DNA of 64,000 nt from Streptomyces sp. YPW6 (GCF_018866325.1 NZ_CP076457.1:3817001-3881000); one strand, 5' to 3'; shown: positions 15,537 through 24,042, counted from the stretch's first letter. Notes: generated by a model not told the origin, from the sequence alone. A program made the numbers and translations.

Positions 15537-16364
15537 ATGGCGAAGCAGGCTCGCGCGGTCCAGACGTGGCGGTCGATCGTGGACGCCGCAGCGAGTGTCT
15601 TCGACGACTACGGCTACGAGCGTGCCGCCATCTCGGAGATTCTCCGCCGCGCCAAGGTCACCAAGGGGGCCTTGTACTTCCACTTCGCCTCCAAGGAGGC
15701 CATCGCACAGGCGATCATGGACGAGCAGACCTCCACGGTCGAGTTCGAGCAGGAGGGATCGCCGCTGCAGTCCCTGGTGGACGGCGGCCAGCAGTTCGCG
15801 TTCGCTCTGCGCCACAACTCGATGGCCCGTGCGGGCACCAGGCTCTCCATCGAGGGCGTCTTCCTCGGCGGACCGCATCCGTGGGGCGACTGGATCGACG
15901 CGACGGCCCGAATGCTGGAGCTGGGGCAGGAGCGCGGCGAGGTGTTCCCGCAGATCGACCCCATGGTGTCGGCCAAAATCATCGTCGCCTCGTTCACCGG
16001 TATCCAGCTGGTGTCGGAGGCCGACTCCGGGCGGGCCGACCTGCGCGAGCAGGTCGCGGAGATGTGGCGCCACATCCTGCCGTCGATCGCCCACCCCGGT
16101 GTCATCGCCCACATCAAGCCCGAGGGCCGGGTGGATCTCGCGGCTCAGGCGCGCGAGAAGGCGGAGCGGGAGGAGCAGGAGGCCAGAATGGCCGCGGAGG
16201 CCAAGGACGCCGACTCTGATCCTGCGGCGGACACGGGGGCCCGGTCGGGCGGTGCAGGGCTGCGAGGCGGGTCCGATCGTGCCGCGCGGACCGGGCAGCC
16301 CGGCGACGAGGGTGACGAGGAGCCCGCGGGCGCGGGGGTGGCGGCGGGCGGAGGCGCTGCCTGA
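15537..16364 (+). CDS. arpA: A-factor (gamma-butyrolactone) receptor, TetR-family repressor ArpA
   Basis: A 275-residue TetR-type repressor that is very close to what I remember of S. griseus ArpA. The N-terminal helix-turn-helix (ISEILRRAKVTKGALYFHF) should bind DNA, and the ligand pocket should release DNA when A-factor binds. Residues defined genetically in ArpA are at the same positions: Val41, Pro115 and Trp119 (GGPHPWGDW). The C-terminus has an Ala/Gly/Asp/Glu-rich tail (about 205-275) not shared by most relatives. In S. griseus ArpA represses adpA, controlling streptomycin and sporulation. No gamma-butyrolactone synthase (afsA) gene is in the window. ATG 15537 follows GGAGG by about 6 nt. 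Confidence 0.9.
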   Translation: MAKQARAVQTWRSIVDAAASVFDDYGYERAAISEILRRAKVTKGALYFHFASKEAIAQAIMDEQTSTVEFEQEGSPLQSLVDGGQQFAFALRHNSMARAGTRLSIEGVFLGGPHPWGDWIDATARMLELGQERGEVFPQIDPMVSAKIIVASFTGIQLVSEADSGRADLREQVAEMWRHILPSIAHPGVIAHIKPEGRVDLAAQAREKAEREEQEARMAAEAKDADSDPAADTGARSGGAGLRGGSDRAARTGQPGDEGDEEPAGAGVAAGGGAA

Positions 16365-16384
16365 TCCGCGACCGGGACGTGTGG

Positions 16385-16440
16385 GTCACGTGCCTTGTGT
16401 TCCACGCGCGATCTGTTTCACGTGCCATGTGCTCCACGTG
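16385..16440. repeat. Degenerate parS-like CACGTG repeats
   Basis: CACGTG occurs at 16387-16392, 16419-16424 and 16435-16440 before the perfect parS at 16445. The middle one, GTTTCACGTG at 16415-16424, matches the first 10 of 14 parS bases. CACGTGCC(A/T)TGT recurs three times. They may be weak ParB sites or decayed duplicates. Confidence 0.55.
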
Positions 16441-16442
16441 CC

Positions 16443-16460
16443 ATGTTTCACGTGAAACAT
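16443..16460. other. parS: parS site 1 (ParB binding site)
   Basis: ATGTTTCACGTGAAACAT is an 18-bp perfect palindrome containing the Streptomyces parS 14-mer GTTTCACGTGAAAC at 16445-16458. ParB loads here to segregate the origin region. Degenerate copies lie just upstream (see the repeat at 16385-16440). Confidence 0.93.
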
Positions 16461-16477
16461 CCGATTGATCGTGATGC

Positions 16478-16517
16478 GGTGGGGCTGCGGAGCTTTTCGG
16501 AGCTCCGCAGCCCCACC
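16478..16517 (+). terminator. Strong hairpin downstream of arpA
   Basis: Positions 16478-16494 (starting GGTGGGGCTGCGG) pair perfectly with 16501-16517, a 17-bp stem with a 6-nt loop. A second short inverted repeat follows at about 16517-16530. It is a good terminator for the arpA transcript or for the minus-strand remnant. Confidence 0.7.
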
Positions 16518-16543
16518 GGCCTTTCCGGTCTGTGGTTCTTTCA

Positions 16544-16745
16544 GCCGTAGAGCCGGGCCGCGAGGGCTTCTGCTTTCGCCTGAGCGTCGGCGAGCGCCTG
16601 GCCGCAGGAGGCGTCGGCGAGCGGGACCAGCTCGGCCATCGACGGCTGCGAGTGCGAGTGTCAGCCCCGCGGAACCATGAGGTCCACCTCCGCGGAACCA
16701 CGCCCGCGAACACGTTCTCCAAGTAATTCTGGACAAACTCGAAGC
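16544..16745 (-). pseudogene. Possible remnant of a lost gene
   Basis: Read on the minus strand, a frame ends MAELVPLADASC...AEALAARLYG with a stop at about 16543, which looks like a natural helical C-terminus. Upstream, in another frame, lies GFEFVQNYLENVFAGVVPRR. No single frame joins them and I cannot name the family. This is a weak call based on protein-like texture only. Confidence 0.3.
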
Positions 16746-16819
16746 CCTCTCGCGGGGTGCCCGGAGCGGAGGAACCGCTGCGGCCGGCGCCACGATGCTC
16801 GGGCCGGCGCGCGCATGCT

Positions 16820-16877
<58 letters not shown>

Positions 16878-16897
16878 GGCTCGGCGCGGCGGGACGG

Positions 16898-17041
16898 GTG
16901 ATCAGTGGGGTCGGAGAGGGGCCACCGCTGCGCGTCGCGTACCGGCTCACCGAGGCCGGGACCGCGATGGAGCCCGCGCTCAAGGCACTGGGGCAGGGGG
17001 CGGGCACCTGTCTGGCACCGGAGACCGGCAGCGGCTGCTGA
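16898..17041 (+). pseudogene. C-terminal remnant of an HxlR-type regulator
   Basis: The frame ending at TGA 17039-17041 reads PPLRVAYRLTEAG followed by MEPALKALGQ. This is the end of the winged helix and start of the last helix in HxlR/MarR-like regulators (typically VEYRLTExG..L.p.l..l). The DNA-recognition half is missing, and the heptamer repeat lies just upstream of it, so the gene is truncated. Confidence 0.5.
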
Positions 17042-17158
17042 TGCCGGCTGCCGGATCGGCGGTACCGTCGTGCTCGGCCGCTGCTGGGCAGGGCCGCCGA
17101 CCGGGCGGACAGCCGGTCGGTCGACGAGCGTGTACGAGGGTGGGGGAGGCGACGCTCC

Positions 17159-18592
17159 ATGGGCGTGACGGGGACCACGATGCCTGAACAGCAGGCCGAG
17201 AAGCCGGATCCGCGTATTCCTGTCGTACCCGGGTTCGCCCGGCGGGGAGCCGCGCGTTCACCGAAGGCGGAGGGCAAGGCGCTCCGTGACCGGGTGCCGC
17301 GGTCCTCGCACGCCTCGCTGGTCCTTCCGCCGGGACGACCGGACGCGGTGCGGGCCGTCGAGGAGTCGAACCGGGGCCGCGTGCCGGGTCTGACGCCGAT
17401 ACGGGTGGGACGGATGGCGGCCACCCCCTTCGCCTTCCTCCGGGGGGCGGCCGGGCTGATGGCCCACGACCTGGTGGGAAGCCCGGTCACCGGTGTGGGC
17501 GCCCAGCTCTGCGGCGACGCGCACGCGGCCAACTTCGGTCTCTACGGCGATGCCCGGGGCAGCCTGGTCATCGACCTGAACGACTTCGACGAGACCGTCT
17601 TCGGGCCGTGGGAGTGGGACCTCAAGCGGCTCGCCACCTCCTTGGTGCTCGCGGGCCGGGCCGCCGGTGCCGACGAGGACACCTGCCGCCGGGGCGCGTA
17701 CGACGCCGTCGGCGCCTACCGCCGGACGATGCGGCTGCTGGCCCGGCTGCCCGCGCTCGACGCCTGGAACGCGATCGCGGACGAGGAACTGGTCTCGCAC
17801 ACCGACGCGCGCGACCTGGTCGGCACCCTGGAGCGGGTCTCGGAGAAGGCCCGCAGGAACACCAGCGCCCGTTTCGCGGCCCGGTCTACCGAGGAGTGCC
17901 CCGACGGCGGCCGGCGCTTCGTCGACGCCCGGCCGGTACTGCGCCGGGTGCCCGACGCCGAGGCCGCTCGCGTGGCCGCCTGTCTCGGCGGCTATCTCAC
18001 CACCGTCTCCGAGGACCGGGTGCCGCTGCTGGCCCGGTACACGATCCACGACGTGGCGTTCCGGGTGGTCGGCACCGGCAGCGTGGGGACCCGGTCGTAC
18101 GTGGTGCTGCTGCTCGACCACCGGGGCGAACCCCTGGTGCTCCAGGTGAAGGAGGCCCGGCCCTCGGTGCTCTCCCCCTACCTGCCCGCGGTCGGTTTCG
18201 ACGTACCGGAGGTGCCGCACGAGGGCCGCAGGGTGGTGCTCGGGCAGAAGCGGATGCAGGTCGTCAGCGACATCCTGCTCGGCTGGGCGGATGTCGACGG
18301 GCGGCAGTTCCAGGTCCGGCAGTTCCGGAACCGCAAGGGCAGCGTGGACCCCGCCGCGCTCGCCGCCGACCAGGTCGACGACTACGGCCGGATGACCGGC
18401 GCGCTGCTCGCCCGCGCGCACGCCCACAGCGCCGACCCGCGCCTGCTCGCGGGCTACTGCGGCAAGAACGACGAACTCGACGAGGCGGTGGCCGCCTTCG
18501 CGGTGACGTACGCCGACCGTACGGAAGCGGATCACGCCGAGCTGCTGCGGGGGATCAAGGCGGGCAGACTGGCCGCCGAGTTCGGTGTCTGA
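17159..18592 (+). CDS. DUF2252 family protein
   Basis: A 477-residue protein of the DUF2252 family, common in actinobacteria and usually of unknown function. Conserved blocks are visible: RMAATPFAFLRGAAGLMAHD, CGDAHAANFG, DLNDFDETVFGPWEWDLKRLA and LVLQVKEARPS. The GDxHxxNFG and DFDE blocks resemble the catalytic and metal-binding motifs of kinase-like phosphotransferases, so an uncharacterised phosphotransfer activity is plausible. ATG 17159 is preceded by GGGGGAGG about 10 nt away, and ATG 17180 is an alternative. It stands alone, with decayed DNA upstream and the J-domain-like gene 93 bp downstream. Confidence 0.85.
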   Translation: MGVTGTTMPEQQAEKPDPRIPVVPGFARRGAARSPKAEGKALRDRVPRSSHASLVLPPGRPDAVRAVEESNRGRVPGLTPIRVGRMAATPFAFLRGAAGLMAHDLVGSPVTGVGAQLCGDAHAANFGLYGDARGSLVIDLNDFDETVFGPWEWDLKRLATSLVLAGRAAGADEDTCRRGAYDAVGAYRRTMRLLARLPALDAWNAIADEELVSHTDARDLVGTLERVSEKARRNTSARFAARSTEECPDGGRRFVDARPVLRRVPDAEAARVAACLGGYLTTVSEDRVPLLARYTIHDVAFRVVGTGSVGTRSYVVLLLDHRGEPLVLQVKEARPSVLSPYLPAVGFDVPEVPHEGRRVVLGQKRMQVVSDILLGWADVDGRQFQVRQFRNRKGSVDPAALAADQVDDYGRMTGALLARAHAHSADPRLLAGYCGKNDELDEAVAAFAVTYADRTEADHAELLRGIKAGRLAAEFGV

Positions 18593-18673
18593 ACGGGCTG
18601 TGTCCGGCGCGCCCGGGTCGCGGTGGGTCCGGTCCGGGCCCACCGCGTGTGCCGTGGCGCCGTGCTGTGGCCA

Positions 18674-18688
18674 TACGCTGGACGGGTG
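18674..18688 (+). promoter_or_regulatory. Leaderless promoter -10 element
   Basis: TACGCT (18674-18679) ends exactly 7 nt before the GTG start at 18686, and there is no Shine-Dalgarno sequence. This predicts a transcript that begins at the start codon. The -35 region is not well conserved. Confidence 0.55.
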
Positions 18689-19606
18689 AGCCACGAAGCC
18701 GCCGGGGTGCCGACCACCCGGAACGATGAAGACCGGCAGGACAACGTCCCTCAGGACGGCGACGACGTCCAGGACGTCCACGACGTCCGGCAGGGCGAGG
18801 CCGGGGACGCCGCCGGGCCCGAGGACCCCGACGAGCGCCCCGAGGCCCGGCTGGCACGGGCCGTGCAGGTCGCCGAGCAGGCGTTGATCGAGTTCGAGAT
18901 CGCGGTGGAGACCTTCCGGGTGGAGGTCGAGAACTTCTCCCGGCTGCACCACCAGAAGCTCGGTCCGATGTACGCGCGTCTCGACGAGCTGGACGCGCTG
19001 ATCGCGGAGGCGCGGGCGGCCAGGACCGGGGACCCGGAGGACGAGCGCAAGGCGCGTGAGGCGCGGGCGGTCGTCATGCCGATGCCCGGGGTCGACGAGC
19101 TGTTCCACGACTGGATGGACACCGACGGGCTGTCCCCCGAGGCCGCGGCCATGCTCACCGACCAGCCGGTCCGCCCGCCGAAGCGGGTCAGGCCGAGCGA
19201 GGAGGCCCGCAGGCTCTACCGGGAGCTGGCCCGCCGGGCACACCCGGACCTCGCCCAGGACGAGGTGGAGCGGCAGCGCCGGGACGAGTTCATCGCCCGG
19301 GTGAACGGCGCCTACGGCCGCGGCGACGTCGAGCTGCTCAAGGAACTCGTGGCGGAGTGGGACGCAGGCCCGGTGCAGCCGCCGGCCCCGCTGAGCGAGA
19401 GCGAGGAGCTCTACGCCCGGCTGGAGTGGCTCAGCCGGCGCAAGGAGCTGCTGACGGTGCTCGCCAAGGAGCTGGAGGACGGCGCGATCGGCTCGATGCT
19501 GCGGATGGCCCCGGACGACCCGGACCAGCTGCTGGAGGACATCGCGGAGCAGCTGCTGGGCGAGGTGTCCCGGCGTGAGGCCGAGCTTGCGGAGATGGTC
19601 CGGTAG
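18686..19606 (+). CDS. J-domain-like protein of unknown function
   Basis: A 306-residue, acidic, mainly helical soluble protein. After a low-complexity start (about 60 residues) a coiled-coil-like region (70-140) is followed by RRLYRELARRAHPDLAQ at about 175-190. The YRxLAxxxHPD pattern, with HPD, and the later FIARVNGAYG match helices II and III of a DnaJ J-domain. The typical Phe/Gly-rich region and zinc fingers are absent. It may stimulate an Hsp70 ATPase or be a J-like fold. Start GTG 18686 is chosen because a -10 element stands 7 nt upstream. Confidence 0.7.
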   Translation: MSHEAAGVPTTRNDEDRQDNVPQDGDDVQDVHDVRQGEAGDAAGPEDPDERPEARLARAVQVAEQALIEFEIAVETFRVEVENFSRLHHQKLGPMYARLDELDALIAEARAARTGDPEDERKAREARAVVMPMPGVDELFHDWMDTDGLSPEAAAMLTDQPVRPPKRVRPSEEARRLYRELARRAHPDLAQDEVERQRRDEFIARVNGAYGRGDVELLKELVAEWDAGPVQPPAPLSESEELYARLEWLSRRKELLTVLAKELEDGAIGSMLRMAPDDPDQLLEDIAEQLLGEVSRREAELAEMVR

Positions 19607-19691
19607 CCGCCGGGCGGGTGCAGTAGCGTTCCGGAAGACTCCTCCGCGAGTGGACGACTCTTCCGCGTATGTACGAGAGAAGGCATGACCC

Positions 19692-20036
19692 ATGAATTTC
19701 GCCCCGCTGCCCTCGGTGGACGCCGCGGCGGTGCCGTCGGACGGCTTCGTCCTGGACGTCCGTGAGAACGACGAGTGGGCGGCCGGTCACGTCGAGGGTG
19801 CTCTGCACATTCCGATGAGCGACTTCACGGGCCGGTTCGGCGAGCTGACCGAGGCGGCCGAGGACGGTCGGCGCGTGCATGTGATGTGCCGGGTGGGCGG
19901 CCGGTCGGCCCAGGTCACCCAGTACCTGGTCCAGCAGGGCATCGACGCGGTCAACATCGACGGCGGCATGCATGCCTGGGACGGCGCTGGCCGTCCGATG
20001 GTCACGGACAACGGGACGCCCGCCTTCGTCCTCTGA
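19692..20036 (+). CDS. Rhodanese-like domain protein
   Basis: A 114-residue single-domain rhodanese that may carry sulfur as a persulfide on its active-site cysteine. The domain signatures FVLDVRENDEWAAGHVEGA and VHVMCRVGGRSAQVTQYL are present, the second containing the active Cys in CRVGGRS. ATG 19692 has a purine-rich AGAGAAGG about 8 nt upstream. It is monocistronic, converging on the acyl-CoA dehydrogenase. The 160-bp gap between them is G-rich low-complexity sequence with no clear hairpin. Confidence 0.88.
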   Translation: MNFAPLPSVDAAAVPSDGFVLDVRENDEWAAGHVEGALHIPMSDFTGRFGELTEAAEDGRRVHVMCRVGGRSAQVTQYLVQQGIDAVNIDGGMHAWDGAGRPMVTDNGTPAFVL

Positions 20037-20199
20037 GCCTTGCGGGGCCTTGTGGAGCCCTGCATGCCTCGCTGGGGCCGGGGGGTCGGGCCTTGCGGGG
20101 TCGAGGTCGGTCCTGCGAGGGCGGTCGGGCCGGTTCGGGTGCGGACCTCGGTTCGGGGCCGGGGCTCGGTCTGCCGGACCCGAGGTGCCCGGTCCGGTG

Positions 20200-21384
20200 T
20201 CAGCCGAGTGGGTGGGCGGCCAGCAGGTCTCCCAGCGCCTCCTCGTGGGCCGCTGCCGGGCCGAGGGAGAGTTCGATCTGCTTCGCCCAGGCGTGGTAGC
20301 GGTGCAGCGGGTAATCGGTGTCCGCGCCGAAGCCGCCGTGCAGGTGCTGTGCGGTCTGCACGACGCGGCGTACCCCGTCGGAGGCCCAGATCTTCGCCAC
20401 GGCGACATCACCCGCCGCCGGGAGCGGGCCCCCGGAGCCGGTGGAGATCCGCCAGGCCGCCTGCCAGAGGGTCGCCTCCATCGCCCGTAGATCGATGTAC
20501 CGGTCGGCGGCCTGGACCGCCACCGCCTGGAACGTCGCTACCGGAAACCCGAACTGCTCGCGCTTGCCGGTGTAATCGGCGGTCATCGCCAGCACCCGCT
20601 CGCCCAGCCCGAGCGCCAGGGCGCACGTCCCCGTGGTGAGCAGGGACCGCAGCCAGTCCCAGCAGCCCGCAGCCGCGATCAGCTCGCGTGATTCCACGCG
20701 CACCGCCTCCAGCCGTACCTCGGCCAGGCGCTCACCGTTCGTGGAGACCTGATCCGCCAGGGTGACGCCGTCGCGGGTGCGGGGCACGAGGGCCAGGACC
20801 GGGCGGCCCCCCGCGGTGTGTGCGGGCACGGCGATCCAGTCGGCCACCTGGGCCCACGGGACCGCGGTCTGCACCCCGTCGAGCACCCAGCCGGAGGCCC
20901 CGCCGTCCGGACCGTCGTCCCTTCCGTCGCCGTCGCCGTCTTCGTCTCCGTAAGGCCGTGCGGAGACGGCGAGTTCGGCCGGGTCGTGGCCGGTGCGTCC
21001 GTTGGCGCCGACGGTCAGGATCAGCTCACCCCGGCCCGCCCGGGGCAGCAGTTCCGCCGCGAGGGCGCGATCGCCGTACCGCTGGAGGGCCGTCGCCACC
21101 GCACAGCTCTCCAGCAAGGGAACTCTGGCCAGCACCCTGGCCGACTCCCGCAGGACCAGGCAGAGCGCGATCGGGTCCAGTCCCGCGCCCCCGTGGTCCG
21201 GCGAGAGTGTGAGCCCGAGCAGATCCGTGCGCGCCAGCTCGTGCCACAGCCGCCGGTCGATGTCCTCCGCCACGGCACCCCGGGTCAGGGACGGGCTGGG
21301 TGCGCGGTCGGGTGTGACATCTGAGAAGACAGCCCTGGCCGCCTCCACAGCAGCCTGCTGTTCCTCGGTGAAGGTGAAGTCCAC
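20200..21384 (-). CDS. Acyl-CoA dehydrogenase family protein
   Basis: A 394-residue flavoprotein that probably oxidises an acyl-CoA thioester to the enoyl-CoA. N-terminal helical (DFTFTEEQQAAVEAARAVF), central beta (PWAQVADWIAVP) and C-terminal helical domains (ALGLGERVLAMTADYTGKREQFG) are present. The usual catalytic glutamate motif is not obvious, and the region around HLHGGFGADTDYPLHRYHAW resembles the FadE28/FadE29-type subunits that work as heteromers. It therefore may need a partner. GTG 21384 is preceded by GGGAGG 8 nt upstream. It follows paaE in the same direction, about 105 bp away, and may be in the paa operon. Confidence 0.85.
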   Translation of the reverse strand: MDFTFTEEQQAAVEAARAVFSDVTPDRAPSPSLTRGAVAEDIDRRLWHELARTDLLGLTLSPDHGGAGLDPIALCLVLRESARVLARVPLLESCAVATALQRYGDRALAAELLPRAGRGELILTVGANGRTGHDPAELAVSARPYGDEDGDGDGRDDGPDGGASGWVLDGVQTAVPWAQVADWIAVPAHTAGGRPVLALVPRTRDGVTLADQVSTNGERLAEVRLEAVRVESRELIAAAGCWDWLRSLLTTGTCALALGLGERVLAMTADYTGKREQFGFPVATFQAVAVQAADRYIDLRAMEATLWQAAWRISTGSGGPLPAAGDVAVAKIWASDGVRRVVQTAQHLHGGFGADTDYPLHRYHAWAKQIELSLGPAAAHEEALGDLLAAHPLG

Positions 21385-21488
21385 TGTCCGAGCCTCCCGT
21401 TGACCCTCAGCTAGCTGACGGGTCGTCAAGATAGGGCAGGTTCCACGGGAAGGGAACAGTGCGGCGGAGGCAGCGGCAGACTCCCTCC

Positions 21489-22547
21489 TCAGCGGTCGAA
21501 GTCCAGCTCCACCTCCTGTGTGAGCGGATGCGACTGGCAGGCCAACACGAATCCCGCCTCCGTCTCCTCCGGTTCCAGGGCGAAGTTGCGGTCCATCCGG
21601 ACCTCGCCCGAGACGAGGAACGCCCGGCAGGTCCCGCAGACCCCGCCCTTGCACGCGTAGGGAGCGTCCGAGCGGCTCCGCAGCACCGCCTCCAGCAGGG
21701 ATTCCGCGTTCTCCACGGGCCAGCTGCCCGAGCGGCCGTGGAGGGTGGCGGTCAGCACGGAGTCGGAGGGGGCGGCGACCTTGGCCACCGTCACATCGGC
21801 AGGTCCCTCGTCGACGTGGAAGATCTCCTGGTGGACCCGGGAGCGGTCGACGCCGAGCGCCTTCAGAGCCTGCTCCGCGCCCCGTACGAGGCCGAGCGGG
21901 CCGCACAGGAACCAGCCGTCGACCTCGTCGACGGGGAGCACGGCCGGCAGCAGACCCGTGAGGCGTTCGGCGTCCAGCCGTCCGGAGGGGAGTCCGGCCG
22001 ACTGCTCCTCCCGGGAGAGCGCGGTGACCAGCTGGAAGCGGTCCGGATAGCGGTCCTTGAGGTCGGCCACCTCGTCGAGGAACATCGTCGAGGCCGCCGT
22101 GCGGTCGCTGCGGATCAGGCAGAAGGCGGCCGTCGGCTCCCGGTCGAGCAGGGTGGCCGCCATCGACAGCACCGGGGTGATGCCGCTGCCGCCCACCACT
22201 GCCGCGAACAGGCCCGGACGCGGCTGCAGGACGAACCGCCCCATCGGAGGCATGGCCTCCACCTGGTCCCCCACGGCCAGTTCCTTCAGGGCGTACGTGG
22301 AGAACGCCCCGCCCTCGACCATGCGGATGCCCACCCGCAGCACCGGTTCGCCGGGCTGCTCGGTGGCCGGTGCGCAGATCGAGTACGACCGGCGGACCTC
22401 CTGGCCGTCCACCGTGTAGCGCACGTTCAGATGCTGGCCGGGGATGTGGCGGAAAGTCTCGCGCAGCTCGGTCGGCACGGAGAGGGTCACGGCCACCGCG
22501 TCGTCCGTGATCCGTTCGATCGCGCTGACCCGGAGCGGATGGAACAT
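21489..22547 (-). CDS. paaE: Phenylacetyl-CoA epoxidase reductase subunit PaaE
   Basis: A 352-residue NADPH:acceptor oxidoreductase that feeds electrons to the PaaABC diiron monooxygenase. The N-terminal FAD domain has RRSYSICAP, the NAD(P) domain has GGSGITPVLSM, and the C-terminal plant-type ferredoxin domain has CKGGVCGTC with the fourth cysteine in VLACQSHP. ATG 22547 lies directly next to the paaD stop, so the two are coupled. This is the last conserved subunit of the paaABCDE block. Confidence 0.95.
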   Translation of the reverse strand: MFHPLRVSAIERITDDAVAVTLSVPTELRETFRHIPGQHLNVRYTVDGQEVRRSYSICAPATEQPGEPVLRVGIRMVEGGAFSTYALKELAVGDQVEAMPPMGRFVLQPRPGLFAAVVGGSGITPVLSMAATLLDREPTAAFCLIRSDRTAASTMFLDEVADLKDRYPDRFQLVTALSREEQSAGLPSGRLDAERLTGLLPAVLPVDEVDGWFLCGPLGLVRGAEQALKALGVDRSRVHQEIFHVDEGPADVTVAKVAAPSDSVLTATLHGRSGSWPVENAESLLEAVLRSRSDAPYACKGGVCGTCRAFLVSGEVRMDRNFALEPEETEAGFVLACQSHPLTQEVELDFDR

Positions 22548-23045
22548 CTACAACTCCTTGAAGTGGTCGAACGGTTCACGGCAGGCGACGCAGCGGCGCA
22601 GGGCCTTGCACGCCGTGGAGGAGAACCGGCTGAGCAGCTCCGTCTCCGTGGACCCGCAGTGCGGGCAGCGCACCGAGAGCGTCAGGGGCACGGGACCGCC
22701 GTCGGTGCTGTGGGCACGCGGCGGCGCTATGCCGAACTCCGCGAGCTTGCGGCGTCCTTCGGCGCTGATGTCGTCCGTCGACCAGGCCGGTGCCAGGACC
22801 GTCACCACGGAGACCTCCGGCACGCCGTGATCGTGCAGCACCCGCTCGATGTCGGCGGACATCGCCTCGATTGCCGGGCAGCCGGTGTACGTCGGGGTGA
22901 GCCGCACGGTCACCCGGCCCGGCCCCTCCACGTGAACATCCCGCAGGACGCCCAGCTCGGCCAGGGTCAGCACCGGGAGCTCGGGGTCGGGCACCGCGCC
23001 GGCCAGCTCGCGCAGCTCTGCCTCCAGCAGGGTGCCGGTCACCAT
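22548..23045 (-). CDS. paaD: Phenylacetyl-CoA epoxidase assembly subunit PaaD
   Basis: A 165-residue protein of the PaaD family. Residues 1-110 form an MIP18/SufT-like domain (LAGAVPDPELPVLTLAELGVLRDV, TPTYTGCPA), associated with Fe-S maturation. The C-terminal zinc ribbon has CPHCGSTET and CVACREPF cysteine pairs. It is required for activity of the complex rather than catalysis. The start ATG 23045 overlaps the end of paaC by 7 bp. Confidence 0.93.
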   Translation of the reverse strand: MVTGTLLEAELRELAGAVPDPELPVLTLAELGVLRDVHVEGPGRVTVRLTPTYTGCPAIEAMSADIERVLHDHGVPEVSVVTVLAPAWSTDDISAEGRRKLAEFGIAPPRAHSTDGGPVPLTLSVRCPHCGSTETELLSRFSSTACKALRRCVACREPFDHFKEL

Positions 23046-23755
23046 GACGCCCCCGGGTGACTGCGGTGCAGGTGCTGCATCTCGGCGATCATGCGGCCGA
23101 ACGGTTCGGTGTGCAGGCCCTGCCGGCCCGCGCCCGCCGCCCAGCCCCCGGTCTGCGGGCCCGAGGGGAGATCCAGCGTGGCGCGCTCGACGACGTCGGT
23201 GACGGCGGCGAGCCAGCTGCTCTGGAGTGCCTGCCGGTCGACACCGGACTCCGGGGAATCGAGCCCTTCGACCGGCTGGAACATCTCACCGGTGAACCGC
23301 CACAGCGCGTCCAGCCCGCTCTGCATCCGGCGGTGGCTCTCCTCCGTGCCGTCCCCGAGCCTCAGGACCCACTGCTCGGCGTGGTCACGGTGGTAGGCCA
23401 CCTCCTTCACGGCCTTGGCCGCCAGACCGGCGAACTCGCTCTCACCGGCAGCCAGTCGCTCGTACAGCAGGTGCTGATACACCGAGAAGTAGAGCTGCCG
23501 GGCGATGGTGTGGGCGAAGTCCCCGTTCGGCTGCTCGACCAGCTGGAGGTTGCGGAAGGCGCGCTCCTCGCGGAGGTAGGCCAGCTCGTCCTCGTCGCCG
23601 ACGAGCGAGAGCAGCACCCGTGCCTGCCCCAGCAGGTCCAGGGCGATGTTGGCGAGCGCCACCTCCTCCTCCAGGACAGGGGCGTGACCGGCCCACTCCC
23701 CCAGCCGGTGCGAGAGCACCAGCGCGTCGTCGCCGAGGGCGAGTGCGGCGCTCAC
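23039..23755 (-). CDS. paaC: Phenylacetyl-CoA epoxidase structural subunit PaaC
   Basis: A 238-residue ferritin-like helical protein that pairs with PaaA but lacks its catalytic diiron role. Characteristic stretches are EEEVALANIALDLLGQARVLL, ERAFRNLQLVEQPNGDFAHT and VAYHRDHAEQWVLRLGDGTEES. The start is GTG 23755, which overlaps the paaB stop (GTGA). A longer open frame reaches 24058, but that part overlaps paaB in another frame and is a shadow. Confidence 0.94.
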   Translation of the reverse strand: MSAALALGDDALVLSHRLGEWAGHAPVLEEEVALANIALDLLGQARVLLSLVGDEDELAYLREERAFRNLQLVEQPNGDFAHTIARQLYFSVYQHLLYERLAAGESEFAGLAAKAVKEVAYHRDHAEQWVLRLGDGTEESHRRMQSGLDALWRFTGEMFQPVEGLDSPESGVDRQALQSSWLAAVTDVVERATLDLPSGPQTGGWAAGAGRQGLHTEPFGRMIAEMQHLHRSHPGASW

Positions 23756-24042
23756 AGGTGCTTCACCCCGTCCGGGATCTCGTAGAACGTCGGGTGGCGG
23801 TAGGGCTTGTCGCCGGCCGGCTCGAAGAAGGAGTCCTTCTCGTCGGGGGAGGAGGCGGTGATCGCGGTGGACGGGATCACCCAGATCGAGACGCCCTCCG
23901 AGCGGCGGGTGTAGAGGTCGCGGGCGTTGCGCAGGGCCATCTCGGCGTCCGGCGCGTGCAGGCTGCCCGCGTGGGTGTGGGACAGTCCGCGCCGTGAGCG
24001 CACGAACACCTCCCACAGGGGCCAGTCGGTCGAGTTGCTCAT
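23752..24042 (-). CDS. paaB: Phenylacetyl-CoA epoxidase subunit PaaB
   Basis: A 96-residue subunit of the ring 1,2-epoxidase that bridges the PaaAC dimers. It begins MSNSTDWPLWEVFVRSRRGLSHTHAGSLHA in three overlapping conserved pieces and ends EIPDGVKHL. Length and sequence fit the family. Its ATG (24042) overlaps the paaA stop and its stop overlaps the paaC start, so all three are translationally coupled for 1:1:1 expression. Confidence 0.95.
   Translation of the reverse strand: MSNSTDWPLWEVFVRSRRGLSHTHAGSLHAPDAEMALRNARDLYTRRSEGVSIWVIPSTAITASSPDEKDSFFEPAGDKPYRHPTFYEIPDGVKHL

Noticed and set aside
20037..20199. Possible gene or hairpin between rhodanese and acyl-CoA dehydrogenase
   Set aside because: G-rich low-complexity repeats of GGGGCC/TCGGG type with no start site or clear stem.
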